Shown: positions 36,051-49,029, counted from the first letter of the stretch. The stretch is DNA of 64,000 bases from Pseudoscleropodium purum (GCA_963969395.1 OZ017797.1:27218001-27282000), one strand, 5' to 3'. The notes: generated by a model not told the origin, from the sequence alone. Made by a program: numbers and translations.

Positions 36051-36918
36051 ATGAACACTTTTAAAGCAATGCCATTGTAGACCATCTTTAGTGGTTTATC
36101 ACTCCGGTGCTTTAGAGATGAAAGTCCACAATAAATGCATGATCTTGCCAAAATATTCTTCTTGGCACATCAAAAATTGTATTTTTACTATTGTTTTGCA
36201 ATTCTACCAAATGCTATTATTCATCTTCAAAATAGTACATTGACATCATTAATGATGATTGACATTATTTTTACTTTAGAACAATGAAAGACTTGTCATT
36301 TGTTGAATGTTAAAATAATAAGTTGCATGGATGGGACATTGAAGTGATTCATGCTTCAAACCTTAAACGTTATGTTTTTTCTTAAATGAATTTTCAACAA
36401 GCCATTGAAGATGCTTTTTGGCTTGTAGAGTTGGCTTTTGTGTGCAATCAAGGTTGATTAGGGCTAGTGAAGTCTACCAATCAGTGCTGGAAGCAGATTT
36501 TGGTTTATGTAGAGTCCCCATTTGACCATTGATTGGTGGGCTGTTTTTTTTTTTTTAACAAATGGAAAAACCATTATATTAAATTGGTGGGTTTCACCGG
36601 CCCTGACTCCACATGGAAGCCGGTCCTCAGTCACCCGGGGCCCATCTTAGATTCTTCATCCAAAAGTGTCGCATCGTTCATCCAGTCCAAGACCCATACC
36701 CGCTGCCTACCTTCCGTCCGGGTCTCAGTCCAGGATCCCCGAGCACCATTCTCCGAATGCACTTGTTTCAGGGCTTCGGGCCTCTGAGATCGGTGGTATG
36801 CGAATCCTCGCATCCATCGCTTGATTTTACACCTCGTTTTTTTTTTCGGTGGTCTAAGCGATTGGTTCTGATACTCTTGGTTGATTGCTTTCGATTTGTT
36901 TCGATTTATTTAGCGGAG
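36051..36918. other. Upstream region of the WD40 gene
   Basis: AT-rich up to about 36.53 kb, then abruptly GC-richer to the ATG at 36919. This 390-bp GC-richer block is the likely promoter and 5' UTR. A frame open from 36613 runs into the gene, but the conserved protein begins at 36919. Confidence 0.5.
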
Positions 36919-39900
36919 ATGGCATTGCCAGGGGGCGTTGCGAAGTGCAAATTGAGTACCAGCATTCAAGCCAGCTTTGGAGCGCCGGATGATCCCGACT
37001 ATGTTTTTGACATTGCAGCCAAGTGAGTGTGAATCTCGATTTTCTCTCATGGAATCTCTCCTTGCAGTTGCGGTGGTATGCGCTCATTTGGTGGTCTTCA
37101 CCAGAGGGTCGTTTTTGGAATTTTAGTGTTTGGGCTTGTTAGCGTGTTAGCAGGCGATGGCATTTGAAAACTCCCTGTTTCCGTTCTAGTGACATGATTT
37201 GAACACGTTCTGTAGAGTTTGAGCTACTGAGATTTTCGGGCCTTAAACCCTAAACCCCCTGTAACCCCCTGTTTTTGATATAGCAACCAAGTGGGTGTGA
37301 ATCTCGCTTTTAGCTTATTGAATCTCCCCTCCCATTTGTGGTGTTTCGCGCTGTGTAGTGTTTTTTGGAATTTTAGGGTTTTGGCTTATTTGCAAGTTAT
37401 CATGCGATTGCATTTGAAAATTCCTGTTTCCGTACTAGTGATGTCTTTTGAACATGTTCTGTGTGTGGTGATTATCAGCTTGAGCTACTGAGATTTTCGA
37501 GACTGAAATCCTAAACCTTAAAACCCCTAAAACCCCCTGTTCCTGACATAGCAGACAAGTGAGTGGGCTTCTTTATTTCGCTTTTGGAATCTCCTCCTTT
37601 TCATTTGCGGTGTTATGGTATTGTGCCCTGCTGCGCTCATGCGGGGTCCTTTGTCGAGAGTGGGGGTTTACAATTTTAGGGTTTACCGTGCTCCTCTCTA
37701 ACCTCCTGAATATGACGGCCTGGGTGCAGTCTGATAGTTCGAATGTGTGACGAGTGTGCAACGTCCAATGATAGTGTGAGGGTGTGATTTATATGCCCTG
37801 AATCTCTAACTCTTACCCCTGTTTATCAAACAGGGGTAGTTTGGTCGAATCTTGGTTTGTAGTTGATCATGATGTCGTAGAATAATAGTGCATGTCGGAA
37901 TGCTGGTTCTGTCTGTGTAGTGAATGCTGTATTTTGAAAGGTTGGAGAAAAACTTTCTATTTGCTGCGAATTCTGTGGAACATGGACGTCATGATATGAA
38001 TCTTTCTCGCGAACCTTGTTGATCACCCTTTGAATTGGCATGAAAACATAACATTCTGTAACTCCGTTATATCCTTTCTTAGGCTTACTATGACATCTCA
38101 CCTAGAGGATGGAATTTTCCTCCCTTTATTCTTTCAGAGGAATATTAATTATCAGAGTGATCATGCTCACCTCACTAGCCACCTTACCAGCACGACCTGG
38201 AGACACAGGATCTGGGCTAGAACTGGTTAGTAATTTTATGAAAGGGAATCCATGATACTTTGTTTTACAAAGCTGAGTTCAATTTGAACTATTGAGATTT
38301 TCAAGTGATTGAGCTGTTGTCTTCACTTGAGTGAGAGTATGTGAGAACTTTAATTTTGCTTAATTTTCTCTGATTTGACATGACTTTGACCTTAGTTGGC
38401 ACTGTTCTCAAAGGTGCCATACCACTACTGCTTGAAAATGTTTTGCTGTCCATCTGAAAGTCCTTCCATCTCGGATTTTTCAATTGATTTATTTAGCTGA
38501 TAATGCCAAGTTTTGACATATTTTACTGTTGTCTGCTTTTACTGTCCGAATTCTTTCTCTGATATTCGCCATCTAATCCCTACTGATACGTTGTTTTCAA
38601 TCTGCAGTGGGGACAATTCTATGATGGCAGTCTCGCTTTCAACAAATGCAATAAAATTATACGGGCCAGCTACCGGGCAATATCTAGGGGACTGTCTGGG
38701 ACACACCAACACAATTTCGGACATTTCTTTTCCGGATGCAAGTTCGCCTAACATCTTGTGTTCCTCCTCAGCCGATGGCACTGTGAGGGCTTGGGACATC
38801 CGTTTGAGAAAGGAGGTAATTGATCTATACTTCGCACACTTTAATTTTACAGCGCAGTCATCTTTCGATGACTGCTTTCTTTTCAGGAAATCTCTCAGCT
38901 TCTCCACTTGCCGACACAGGTAGCAACTTTACGAACTGAAAATCAAGAATTATGGAGCTTCGATATTGGAGGCTCCACTCAAAACCTGGTGGCTTCTGGT
39001 GGCAATGCAGCGGTAACTCTACTGATCTTTCTTTACCCCCGAGCTTTTGTAACTTTTTTAATGAAGTTTATCAAAATATGCTCAGGGATGCCAGCACCTT
39101 CTGGTACAATTGCTTTTGACTCAGGAATGGCCAAATCTGATCGCTTCCAAATGTATGGGAGTTGATGTAGGTCATTTAAGAAGTTCCAAGGAAGGTAACA
39201 AAGTGTACCAATAGGAAGAAGAAATCACACCCTACATTTTGAATTTTTGAAATCCATTTTGTTGAAAGTTACCATGATGTAATCTTAGCTTCCAAAGTGG
39301 AATTTTTATTTTTAGATTGGGTTCTTAGGGTGGATTGTGTCACAAGGTCGCAATATTTTCTATATTTATTGAGCAGGTATGGTACTCTGTGCTTCCTGTA
39401 ATTGTGAGTGTCTAATTTGCAAATTTTTACAAATTTGAGCAGATTCTTAATCTTGTGAATACCACGACCTTCTTGCTTCACGCTTGAATGCACTCGATTC
39501 AGCTACAAACTGGTAAGTCGCGGGGGCAAGTGCATCCTTAATATTATCGATATTTACTTGATTGTCGATGGCATTGTTATTACAGGTGATATGTTGGGAC
39601 CGCAGGACAAATCGCCAAGTAGCCACACTGGAAGAATGTCACACAGAAGCCGTCACCCAGGTTCACTAAGCTTCTCAGTTGAAATTGTGAGGTGAACATT
39701 GTTTATGTCAAGAGCATCTCTAGTAGAGACCTCATCGAAATACTTAAGTCGGGTACTAGATTCAGAGGATTCATGGAGTACTCACGATATCACTCAAATT
39801 TGGACTAGGGGCCTCACTATGAAAGATGTTAACGTTTTTAACATGTCTATGTAGGTTCGCTTTCATCCAAGTAAGAAGGAGAAATTGGTCTCTGCTTCAG

Positions 39901-41331
39901 TGGATGGGCTGATGTGCGTTTTTAATGCCATGGGCGACATCAACGATGACGAGGGAATGGAATCCGTGAGTGTCACATTATCTCATTTTGATCTGCAGTT
40001 TTTGCACCCTGGTGTAATTAACTCACATTATTTTGACCGTCTGACTCTCACCTTTTGGTCGCTAGTTAAGCACGATTGTTATAATAATCTGACTACCGAG
40101 AGTTTTTTACTCATGTTTTTCAGGTTATGAGTGTTGGAGTCTCCGTTGCAAAGATAGGGTTCTACGGACAAAATCATGAACGCATATGGTGCCAAACACA
40201 TATTGAAACAGTGAGGTGGGGAATCTACCGTTGCTTCTACTGCTTTTACCGTGATGATAATAAGATGATTTGCAAGTTTGTAACGGAGATACTACCTGGA
40301 TTTTGATGGCAGCGAATATTTGTTTAATTTACGAGGTATTCCTACCTAGATTCCAGATTTGCATTTCACGTGTTTGTGGTATTCGAACTGATTAGCATTT
40401 TGTCTTGTTCGTTTTGGAGTAGTTCTTGGAACTTCGAGGATGCGTTGCTGGAAGCTGACTTCACTGAAATGCGTGCCAATGCCTCATGCAATTGGAGTTT
40501 CTCACCTGTAAGCATGCCCTTGTCTGAATTTGCATGGATTTCATTTCGACTTTCATATAAAATGTTCAATAATATTGGCCTTGACTTTGTAAAGAATAGG
40601 AAATCTTCTTGACTGTTTATTTGAAACTAATAAGATTTAACTCCAAAAGGACCAAGAAGCCCAAACTGCGTCTTACATTTATATGACCTACAATTTTGAG
40701 TACTAATTTTGAGTAGTACTTTTTATTTGCCTTATCTTTATTTCTTTTTGACCATTGTTCATCATTGATTCTGGTGGCATAAATTTTGGCCTGACCTGAA
40801 TTGAATCATTCACATTACTATCAATGAATTGGTCATTTTAAAACCATGAGTCCTTGGTCTTTTCGGTGTTAAAAGAGAGCACTTCTGCCCAAATTTCGGT
40901 GGTAATTGTTTTTTTTGACAATGGCTATGTAGGTGGAGTATTTGATACGCTGTTACTATATCTCAAGTTTTGATACTCTCTGGCTGATAGCCGGGACCCA
41001 AGAAGGAACTGTAGGATACTTCCCTCTCCACATTCCAACTCTGAATTCAGGAACGAATTCGGGAACGAGTTCGGGAGCAGTTGGGCCAGCCAGTGCTGCT
41101 TTAGAAGGGGGTCATACTGGCGTCGTGAGGTCGGTTTGGTCTCCTTACGACGTTGGAACCAATACTGGCAACGCTTTGGAAGGCCTTTTCTGTTGGACAG
41201 GGGGTGAGGATGGACGCCTTTGTAGCTGGACAGAGGACAGCAATGCGCATGAGAGGAGCACGGCTTGGGTATCCAGTGGGCTGGTTGCCAAGAAGACGGG
41301 TCGTCACAAGCAAAGACGTGCTCCTTACTAA
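36919..41331 (+). CDS. WDR89: WD40-repeat protein, WDR89/GTS1 type
   Basis: WD40 beta-propeller scaffold. The plant orthologue (GTS1) is linked to ribosome biogenesis and to germination and growth timing. Exons: 36919-37022, 38608-38815, 38887-39012 (or 38920-39012), 39586-39660, 39855-39965, 40124-40215, 40420-40507 and 40933-41331. All are phase-consistent, giving 400 residues (389 with the later acceptor). Visible WD-type blocks include GHTNTISD with DGTVRAWDIR, VICWDRRT, CHTEAVTQVRFHP with SASVDGLMCVFN, and GHTGVVRSVWSPY with TGGEDGRLCSW. GDINDDEGMESV and GTQEGTVGYFPLHI are characteristic of this family. The C-terminus is basic (RHKQRRAPY). Intron 1 is long (1585 bp) and contains degenerate copies of the exon-1 end. 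Exon 3 has two good acceptors 33 bp apart. The orthology call is good; the cellular role is from the family. Confidence 0.92.
37003..37690 (+). repeat. Triplicated exon-1/intron-1 junction of the WD40 gene
   Basis: The sequence from the end of exon 1 into intron 1 is present three times in tandem. Units start at GTTTTTGACATTGCAG (37003), GTTTTTGATATAGCAA (37271) and GTTCCTGACATAGCAG (37549), so periods are 268 and 278 bp. Each unit repeats a donor-like AAGTGAGTG, AAGTGGGTG or AAGTGAGTG. Units 1 and 2 also share GAATTTTAG-, TTCCTGTTTCCG-like and GAGCTACTGAGATTTTCG stretches. Telo-box-like AAACCCTAA (37245) lies at the unit 1/2 boundary. Confidence 0.88.
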
Positions 41332-42270
41332 CTCTTTGATATCATGTAACATAAGATAGAGACTCCATTAACCATACAGTACATTTGAGGCTCCAGTGAC
41401 CATACAGATGAGCTTTGAATTGTGCTAATTGTGAAAATACTTTATCTATTGACATTTGTTTTTTTGCATTTGTTGTGTAGCTTATTACAAAATAAATTTT
41501 CAAAATTTTAGATGGGGCAAGTTTCTAAATTGTTGTAGGGATAAGTTCAAAGTTCACCTGTATGATGAATGGAACCTTTCCCTTTCTGAATTGTGAATGG
41601 AGACCTTACATTACCTCGGTAGGTTCGATTGTCTGACTTTCGAATACTCGGATTGCTGCAGTGTCGTGAAATTTGCGTGAACTCAGCGTGCAATGAATTT
41701 TTTTAGATTCGCCAGTTGATACTTTAGTTCAGATCTAGGGATTGATCCAATTGTGCAGAATATCTCTAAATGTAGAGTGCGCTGGAAAGGATGCAGGAGA
41801 CAAACTGTGCACTGTTAGGAATTTCTCTACGTGTAGCTGGAATCATTTTCACCTACACCTGGTCAGAAGTCACGCACACACAATGCTTATACTGATTTTG
41901 CAGTTCTGTCAAACTTTAGTAGAATTTGAGTAAAGGTTGTGCCGAGGAACAACCGTTGCAATTATGGCAACATCACCGAGACTTGAATGTTCATCAATAT
42001 ACTGGTATTTAATGTAACAACAGTAATCGTTCTTTCAATACAGTGTTGAAACATGTTCAATGTTCTATCGTAGTAGTTACATAGAATATAAGCTTACCAG
42101 TGAATGCTTAAGTCCCGCTTATGTCAATGCTTACGGATCTGTGTTTCTCAAGTTCAGCCAAGCATCTGTAGTTGGAGATGATGTTCATTTGTCCAATGTT
42201 ATCAGTGGGATCTTATTCAAGGATCTGGCCTAGGTTATTCATAACTAATTCATTTTTAGCCTTATAAACT
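41332..42270. other. 3' flank of the WD40 gene
   Basis: Gene-like composition persists to about 42.1 kb and includes the 3' UTR. No second gene was recognised. Confidence 0.45.
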
Positions 42271-42560
42271 TTGATTAATTGTTGCACTTACCTGAGGATT
42301 ATGATCCATAATATTACAATCAATGCATGTCAACCCAAAAGTGCAATCTTTAAAATGGAACCAACAACCCCACCATGTACATCCTTCTCTGCCATACCCG
42401 AATGTATGACTCTTCACCCAAAGAACAATAGTAGGATTCTATTTGATAATCCAAAACCAAAGAAGAAAATTATGTGAATTCAATGTGAAACCTTTTAGGT
42501 GAAAATAAATACACAAGCAAAGGTTTTTGTAGAAGAAGAGAATTACAAGAAGAATCTAGT
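42271..42560. other. AT-rich intergenic DNA, nothing recognised
   Basis: AT-rich sequence immediately left of the truncated MITE. No supported gene. Confidence 0.4.
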
Positions 42561-42720
42561 CACGACAAGAGAAAAGGGTGTTATAAGTGAGTTTTTAAAT
42601 ATAGTCTTAGATATAAGATTACTAGTAATGACCTTTAGAGAGATTTTTAGCAAAACATTTCTAGAAACATATGTATTTCTAGTAAAATTATGCTAAAAAT
42701 CTCTTTAAAAGTCATTACTT
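42561..42720. mobile_element. CACTA-type foldback MITE, copy 3 (truncated)
   Basis: It begins CACGACAAGAGAAAAGGGTG and follows copies 1 and 2 through the left arm, the centre and part of the right arm (to GTCATTACTTA). It then breaks off into unrelated sequence at about 42721. The right terminus is missing, so no target duplication can be read. Confidence 0.8.
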
Positions 42721-45557
42721 AGGGTTGACAAAGGAGTTGGCAACCATTTACATCTTAGAGGAACAATGGACTAAAAATGGAAGAGTAATAATTCAAAGCA
42801 TAGGAAAGGAACTTGTACCAAATCACTTCCTTTAGAGTAGTTTTAGTAGCCTTGAAAGCATTGTATTACTTTGTTGTTTTGTGCATATTATCTCTTGGTA
42901 TATTTGCAAGTGAAATCTCTATTGCTATTCTCCATCCAATGTATGAAGTCTTCAACCCTATTAGTTAAGATGAAATACTATTGAGCTACTACTAACTAGA
43001 TTCTTCTTATAATCAATCTCTTGTAGTCGGTGCACTAGGTGTGTCTCTTACAACCCACACAACAAGAAAAGACTATGAATGGACAGTGAGCTTTCTTTTT
43101 GATAGCATGAAGTTAGACTTGAAATTGCTCCTTCTAAAGATCATTCCAAAAAACATTGGATCTAGCAATGAGTTTGGAGTGCATGTCAACATTGACACAT
43201 AGATCACCTACAACCTCATCATTCACAATGGCAACCAAGGCAAATGGAAAGTGTGTACACTATAATTGGAACTTGGCACAACAAACAATGATTACAGTAT
43301 GTAAGTTTGGAATTGTAAAATTCTAAAGCAATCCCAATTTTGAACTATAGATTTGTAGTAGTACCTAAGGATGCAAGAAAACACTCATATAACAAGAATG
43401 CTAACTACATAACTACCTACAACCACTCTCCTTGATAATTTTAGACTACAATGTAAAAACACGAACCCTAATATACCTAAATAATATAATAGCCTTTATA
43501 CAAAAATTGCACTCAAAGTCCATAATTGAAAGTATTTTTGGAGTATGGGGGCAATACATAACCTACACCAATTTGTCTGAAGCATTCCCATATTCAATAG
43601 CAACCAGCAACTAAGTGTAGTAGCAGCATGCAACAACAAGACTAGCCATCATTGCAACATTTACATATAAAGCAATATAAAAATAATAATTGTAAGAAAA
43701 TAGTGGAAAAACAGGACTTTAATTCTAAGCCATTGAAAGCCTTAGCCGCTAGATCTATAAGCCATCCAAATCCTAATGCAACTAGAAGCCTAGTGCCACC
43801 TAAACCCTATTTCTACCACCAAACATTGGTCCAAAACAATGAAAACATAGATGCTAACGTGAAACATGAGGTCATGCAATCATCATGCATATAACATGGA
43901 GAGCCATGTGATGGTTGGATCTGTAGATGATAGGCCAAGGGGCATGATTGCAAGTCCCAAAACAACATAATTACTATACATAATTACTAGTGGATAATAA
44001 AGAATATAAATCTAGCAATGTGGCCACCAAAAGCTAAAAGGTGGCAAAACCATAATGAGTCCTAAATTGAAATTACTGTGAAATTTTTGAGCCCAAAAGT
44101 ACTCTGAACCGATAGTCCATGTTTAGATTCTTCCAATTCCAATCCTTCAAGAACTATTGCTCAATACTTTTTAGTTTCTTGTTCACTACTTTGGAACATG
44201 TGTCATCACCTTATTAGTCCCAAACTTGAAAAGGAGAAAAAAAAACATTCCTAACTTTAGTTGGAAATGTGTTGAGCCTTGGTTGGAAATAGTTGAAGAC
44301 TACAAGTCAAGTATGAGCCCCTCATTGGATATAGGTGTTTCTACCTTAGTGAACATTGAAAACTTTACAATTTCACATATGGTAAGAGGCTCTAATTTTG
44401 CTTGTATATTTTGAACCGCTCGTATAGAACGCCCCAAAACAATGCAAAGTTATTGTAAAAAGTTTAGAAGTGTGAGTGTTGTGGACATTTCTTATGACTT
44501 GTGTGGTTTGAAAGACTTCAAAAAGTGATGAACGCTAATGATTTAAGTGTTTAATGTTCTCAATTGTCATGTAAAAAACAAATAAGCATAAATGTTGTGA
44601 TTGTACAATGCTTTTTAAATAGGAAAAAATTGGAAAAAAAAAAGTGCATTTTAAAGTTTGGGAACCCACATGCATTCAATGAAATGACAATTCCAGCCTC
44701 ATTATGAATAAGGGACTTACGATGCTCACCTCAACATTCATGATTTCCAAAACTAGCATGCTGTATTCAAAGCAATTTCGAGCTTCATTATCGCAGCACT
44801 CTACAGTCCACTAATAGACTTAAGCAACTCCACTTCTTTAAATCCTACTAAATTCAATTTCACTCCAAAAATTAAGATTTGCATAGCCAGTGAACAGTCC
44901 ATCATTTCTGTTTCCACTAATAATTTCGAAATACTGTTTGCATCATCGAATTTCTCTACAGAACTGCTTCTTCCGTTACATGCACGCTTTCAGAGTCTCC
45001 TGCCATACTCAACTGAACTTCTGGTGCTCCAGTATCAAGTTTTTCCAAGTGGCAAGTTTGAACTCATTATTTGTGGTGTAGATTATCCCCGTCGACAAGA
45101 CGTCTGCAGAATAAAGTACGCGACCATTGAAATCAAAACATTTTCTACCACCTAGAGTCTCTATCAATTAGGGCATGCAACCCTGTATTTTCGGTCACTT
45201 GTTTGAAATGTGTGAAAAAAGATGTGGATTCTGGGATCCTGGGCGGTGTGTAAGTAGTGCCAGTCCTCAAGGATGAGTAAGAGTGAAGGATCCCATAAAA
45301 GCAGCTGTCAACGTCATAGTGTGCATACAATCAACAGCACGTAAATGAACAGGATGAAAAACCTTGACTTGAAAGCCTTAGAACATGAAAAAATTCACTC
45401 ACAGGGTGAATGACATACAAATGATTAACAAAATGTACTAAATATGAAGAACCTGGAACCAATGCATTCCCAACTCAACTTCGAAGTTCCACACAACTAA
45501 CTGCATACACCTAGGCTGATCTATTCAACGATGAAAAATTGAGAGAAGCCGCACTTC
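42721..45557. other. AT-rich intergenic DNA, then the 3' flank of clathrin light chain
   Basis: AT-rich to about 44.65 kb with no gene recognised. From there to 45557 composition is richer, consistent with 3' UTR and downstream DNA of the minus-strand clathrin light chain gene. Frames near 43432-44414 are under 85 codons with no domain. Confidence 0.5.
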
Positions 45558-47057
45558 TCAAGATACAGAAATGAGCCCACTGGTTAGTTCGACTTGCGGC
45601 TGCTCAGGTGTAGCAGGAGCCTCAGGTGCTGCTTTGGAAGGATCCGCTGCTGATTCTCCGACAGCTGGAGAATTCTCTTTTCCCTTGTCACCCTCCTTGA
45701 CCTCTTCAATCTGTGCACCATTGGCACCCTCCTTGGCGCCTTCCTTGGCCTCTGGCTTGGGTGGTGGCGGTGGAGGAGGAATCATGTGTGCAGGGGGATT
45801 GTGCTTGAGCTTCAGAAGAACCTGCCGGAACCGCCCCATGTCAGTAGGCTTGCCTGGCTTCGGCCCAGGAAGAGCCACAAACGTAGACTTCTTCTCCTTC
45901 TTCTCCTTCATTTGTCGGCCCTTAGGCTCTAGAGATGCTGGCAGCTCCTTTGGGACAAGTTCAGCCACTGCCTTCCAGTACTGCTTGCCAGCAGTTTTAT
46001 GGAAGTGCTCTTGGTCAGCATGGTAGGCCTGCCCAACCAACATTCCGAGATGAAGCATTGCTCATCAGCCGTTTCCATGTGTATCAAATCTGCCTGAAGT
46101 GAAAGGACAGAGTACAGCCAAAGCTCTCCAAAAACAGCGAAACGACTTTAAACCTACCACATCCGAAAGGCTCTCATCTCATCCGAGGAACTGCTGCAAC
46201 CAAAGCATTTAACATTGAAGTAAGCCATGACGAATATCAGGGAAGAGCGAAATACCAATTCCTTGTCACGATTTGACTTCATCTGCGCCTCACGGTTGGC
46301 TTCACGCTTAGACTTGTGCTTGTCCTTGTAGTCATCAGCATCATCGATAATCTGCTGCAGTTTCTCCTTCTCAACGCGCTCCTTCTCTTGAAGACGCTCC
46401 GCATTCTCTCTGATTTGAGAAAGCACATCAATTTCTAGTTTAGTCTTTATCGCATTAATTACACATATCATATCATACTCTCCAAAGAACCACTGGAACT
46501 ATTCCTTACACTGCGACATACACAAGAAAGAAACCAAGAAAAGCAGTACAGCACATGGATCATGTATAATTAAAAGAGAATTACCTCTTCCATTGCCGAA
46601 GAAGATGTCCTTCCTCCTGCATCTCCTCAGGTGGGGGCAGCATTGGCCCACCGTTAGCTCCACCAAATAAGTCCTCATCCAGCTCTTTGTTGTAGCCCTC
46701 CTCTCCTTGACCAGAGGGGAATTCAGGAGCATAATCTGGAGCTGAGTAATCTCTCTGAGGAAATTCTGAGGGTGACTCAGAACCAAAACCATACATGCCA
46801 GGCATTCCGGGGGCCGACTCTTCATTCTCATAGATTGGAGCGGGGTGGTCATAACCGTGAGACGCTCCCTTGAAGTCATCAAAGCCTTCCTTGTTGTCAT
46901 CGAGTCCAAAATGATCAGGCTTGAAGTCATCAGGTGCTCGAAACGAGCTGTCGAAACGGGCAGAGTCCAACCTAGAGCTGTCAAACCGAGCTGAGCTGTC
47001 AAAGCTGCTGAACTCACTTAGATCATCACCACCACCTGAGTAAGCTTCGTAGGCCAT
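45558..47057 (-). CDS. CLC: Clathrin light chain
   Basis: Regulatory subunit that binds the clathrin heavy-chain hub on coated vesicles at the plasma membrane and trans-Golgi network. Three exons keep phase: 46585-47057, 46256-46409 and 45558-46028, giving 365 residues. The N-terminal half is acidic and disordered, with repeated DSSRFD/DSARFD-type units and then Pro/Gly/Tyr-rich sequence. The heavy-chain-binding coiled coil is in exon 2 (ENAERLQEKERVEKEKLQQI, then charged KR/E-rich sequence to DKEL). Exon 3 has the conserved QYWKAVAELVPKELP, KKSTFVALPGPKPGKPTDMGRF and LLKLKHNPPAHM segments. It ends in a Pro run and a low-complexity Glu/Pro/Ala tail, longer than in many light chains. The ATG at 47057 (MAYEAYSGGGDDLSEF) is the only plausible start. 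Confidence 0.96.
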
Positions 47058-47089
47058 ACTTACGATATATATCTAGGCCTCGGAAAATC

Positions 47090-48231
47090 CTACATACAAC
47101 GCATGAATTAAGTCACGAAACGGATATACAAATATCCAACCAGCTTAATGTCACATATTGGAATCCAACAAATACAGAATCATATCAACTAAGCAATGTG
47201 GGAAACATTAATCGGTAACAGAAAGCCCAACATCCTGTGCTGCCATACTTGAACTCACGATTGAGTGCCAATTGAACAGATCTATATTGCAAAACCTTCG
47301 AAGAGAATGTACCATATATGTGAAGGGTCCTGAAGACAGTACCCGTAGACAGTACACATAGACGTATTGACCAAGTTTCCTGAGCGTTCAAGATCTAATA
47401 CTCTCAATCATGTAACTCCATCCAAGAAAATGCAGAAAATCGTACTGATCCACATTAAACACCAAAGTTACTCTAATTTCCCTACTCCACTTCAATCTTC
47501 GCAAAATTCGCCAGACGCAATTTTTTTCACCAGACTTCACCAACATGCAACCTCCGGGAAAATCGTCACACTATTTTTAACTCTCATCAACAATACTCAG
47601 AAGCTCGCCGCGAAACACATAAAAAACAAAGACTGCCCGAGCGCAGGAACAAAAGCCAACACTATCAGAGTAATCGGTTAGCTCACGACACAATCATCTG
47701 TGTCCACTTAAGGCAAAACAAAATGGTCCTGTTTCACATGCAAATAATAGAGATAATATCTAGAGTCAATCGCACAGAAGAGTATTACAGAACCAATACG
47801 CGAAGAGTACCAAAACAGTAACGCACCTAAGAAGTAGAAAAATGCTAATCTCAGAACGATCACGGCAAACAATGTCAACAATAATGAGCCACCTTTCTGA
47901 CCTCAACTATGTAACACTCACTACAAACCGAGATTCCAAAACCTGAATCCTACCACAACTAGGTCCTTCAAATGCGAACGATCCTTCCCCGCAACCCTAG
48001 CTGAGGAAAACTCTAAACCAGACTTTCAGCAATCCCTTACAACCGGAAGCGACAGATCTAAGCTACACTAATCCACCAATGCCCCACGCCGCATCATGCA
48101 CATCCACCTCTACCAAACCCCAATGCGTAACCCTTGACAACGACTCCAAGCCCATTTCAGCACCAAAAACTTCGAGAAAGGTACCAAACGAACCAGAAAA
48201 GAATCATAGATGAAGATAAGAGGTTAGATAC
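47090..48231 (-). other. Probable 5'-UTR intron of clathrin light chain
   Basis: On the minus strand a donor CGCAG|GTATCT (exon end 48232) and an acceptor TATGTAG|GAT (exon start 47089) frame a non-coding stretch of about 1.1 kb. The acceptor lies 32 bases before the start codon. The upstream UTR exon would lie about 48232-48430. Inferred from splice signals only; cDNA would settle it. Confidence 0.5.
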
Positions 48232-48430
48232 CTGCGATTGGAGGCGCACGAGAGCGCAGAGTCGGATCGAAATGCACGCGATCGAGAAACCAGCAAGCAG
48301 GGAAGAGACGGTCCGCGTTGCGTAGAGGAGGCATGAGTTCCAGGGTAAAGAGTTCCAGACGACTTCCGTTGGGATGAAGGTTGTCTCTGGTAGATGAACG
48401 GTGATGATGAATGGATGAATATCGTGAGCA

Positions 48431-49029
48431 CTTATAGAAGTTATTCGTCAGCTGTACAGGCGAATGATTGGAGGAAATCGTGGACGCGCGGCAGTTGGCG
48501 TCTCAGAGTGCCCAGTCAAGGGGTTCTAGAGGCTCGATGTAATTAAGGTTGAAACTCCTAAATGCAACACTTATTCAAGATTTGCAGATTGAGGGTAGTT
48601 ACAAAATAAAAATGGTGTGTGTTTATTAGGAAATGGTTTAGAAAATCAATGGAATTGGGTGGGTTTTTTTCAAGCTTATATGAATATAATACAAATTTTT
48701 GAAAACAACTTCATAGATGCATCTATCGTGGATACTAGATTAACATTACAGTGGACATGGAAACATCCAAAAGTGACACACTCTAAGCTTAAATCACGTG
48801 CAAGTGATTAGTCAACACAAAACCTCCCCTCATGACACTGACAACCTCTTAGAACCCCATCTATGGCTACTTTGGGTCCATTTGCACTTGGATATAGGTC
48901 GTTTTTTTAGGTGTGAGAGAATGACTCCTATTACATTTGGGTGTTTTCACCTTCACGTAATCTATTTTAGTTTGTTAACTCCTAAATGTCCAAGGCTTTT
49001 TTGGGTTTAGAAAACATCATTGCTTTTGA
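48431..49029. other. Promoter side of clathrin light chain, then AT-rich DNA
   Basis: Composition changes from gene-like to AT-rich at about 48.55 kb. No further gene was recognised. Confidence 0.45.

Noticed and set aside
36613..36918. Upstream in-frame extension of the WD40 protein
   Set aside because: The extension is compositionally unlike the protein and would lie in the 5' UTR; conserved sequence starts at the ATG at 36919.
38539..38907. 122-codon minus-strand frame
   Set aside because: Antisense shadow of WD40 gene exon 2.
45571..46026. 151-codon plus-strand frame
   Set aside because: Antisense shadow of clathrin light chain exon 3; its Gly/Ala/Ser-rich translation mirrors the Pro/Glu-rich tail.
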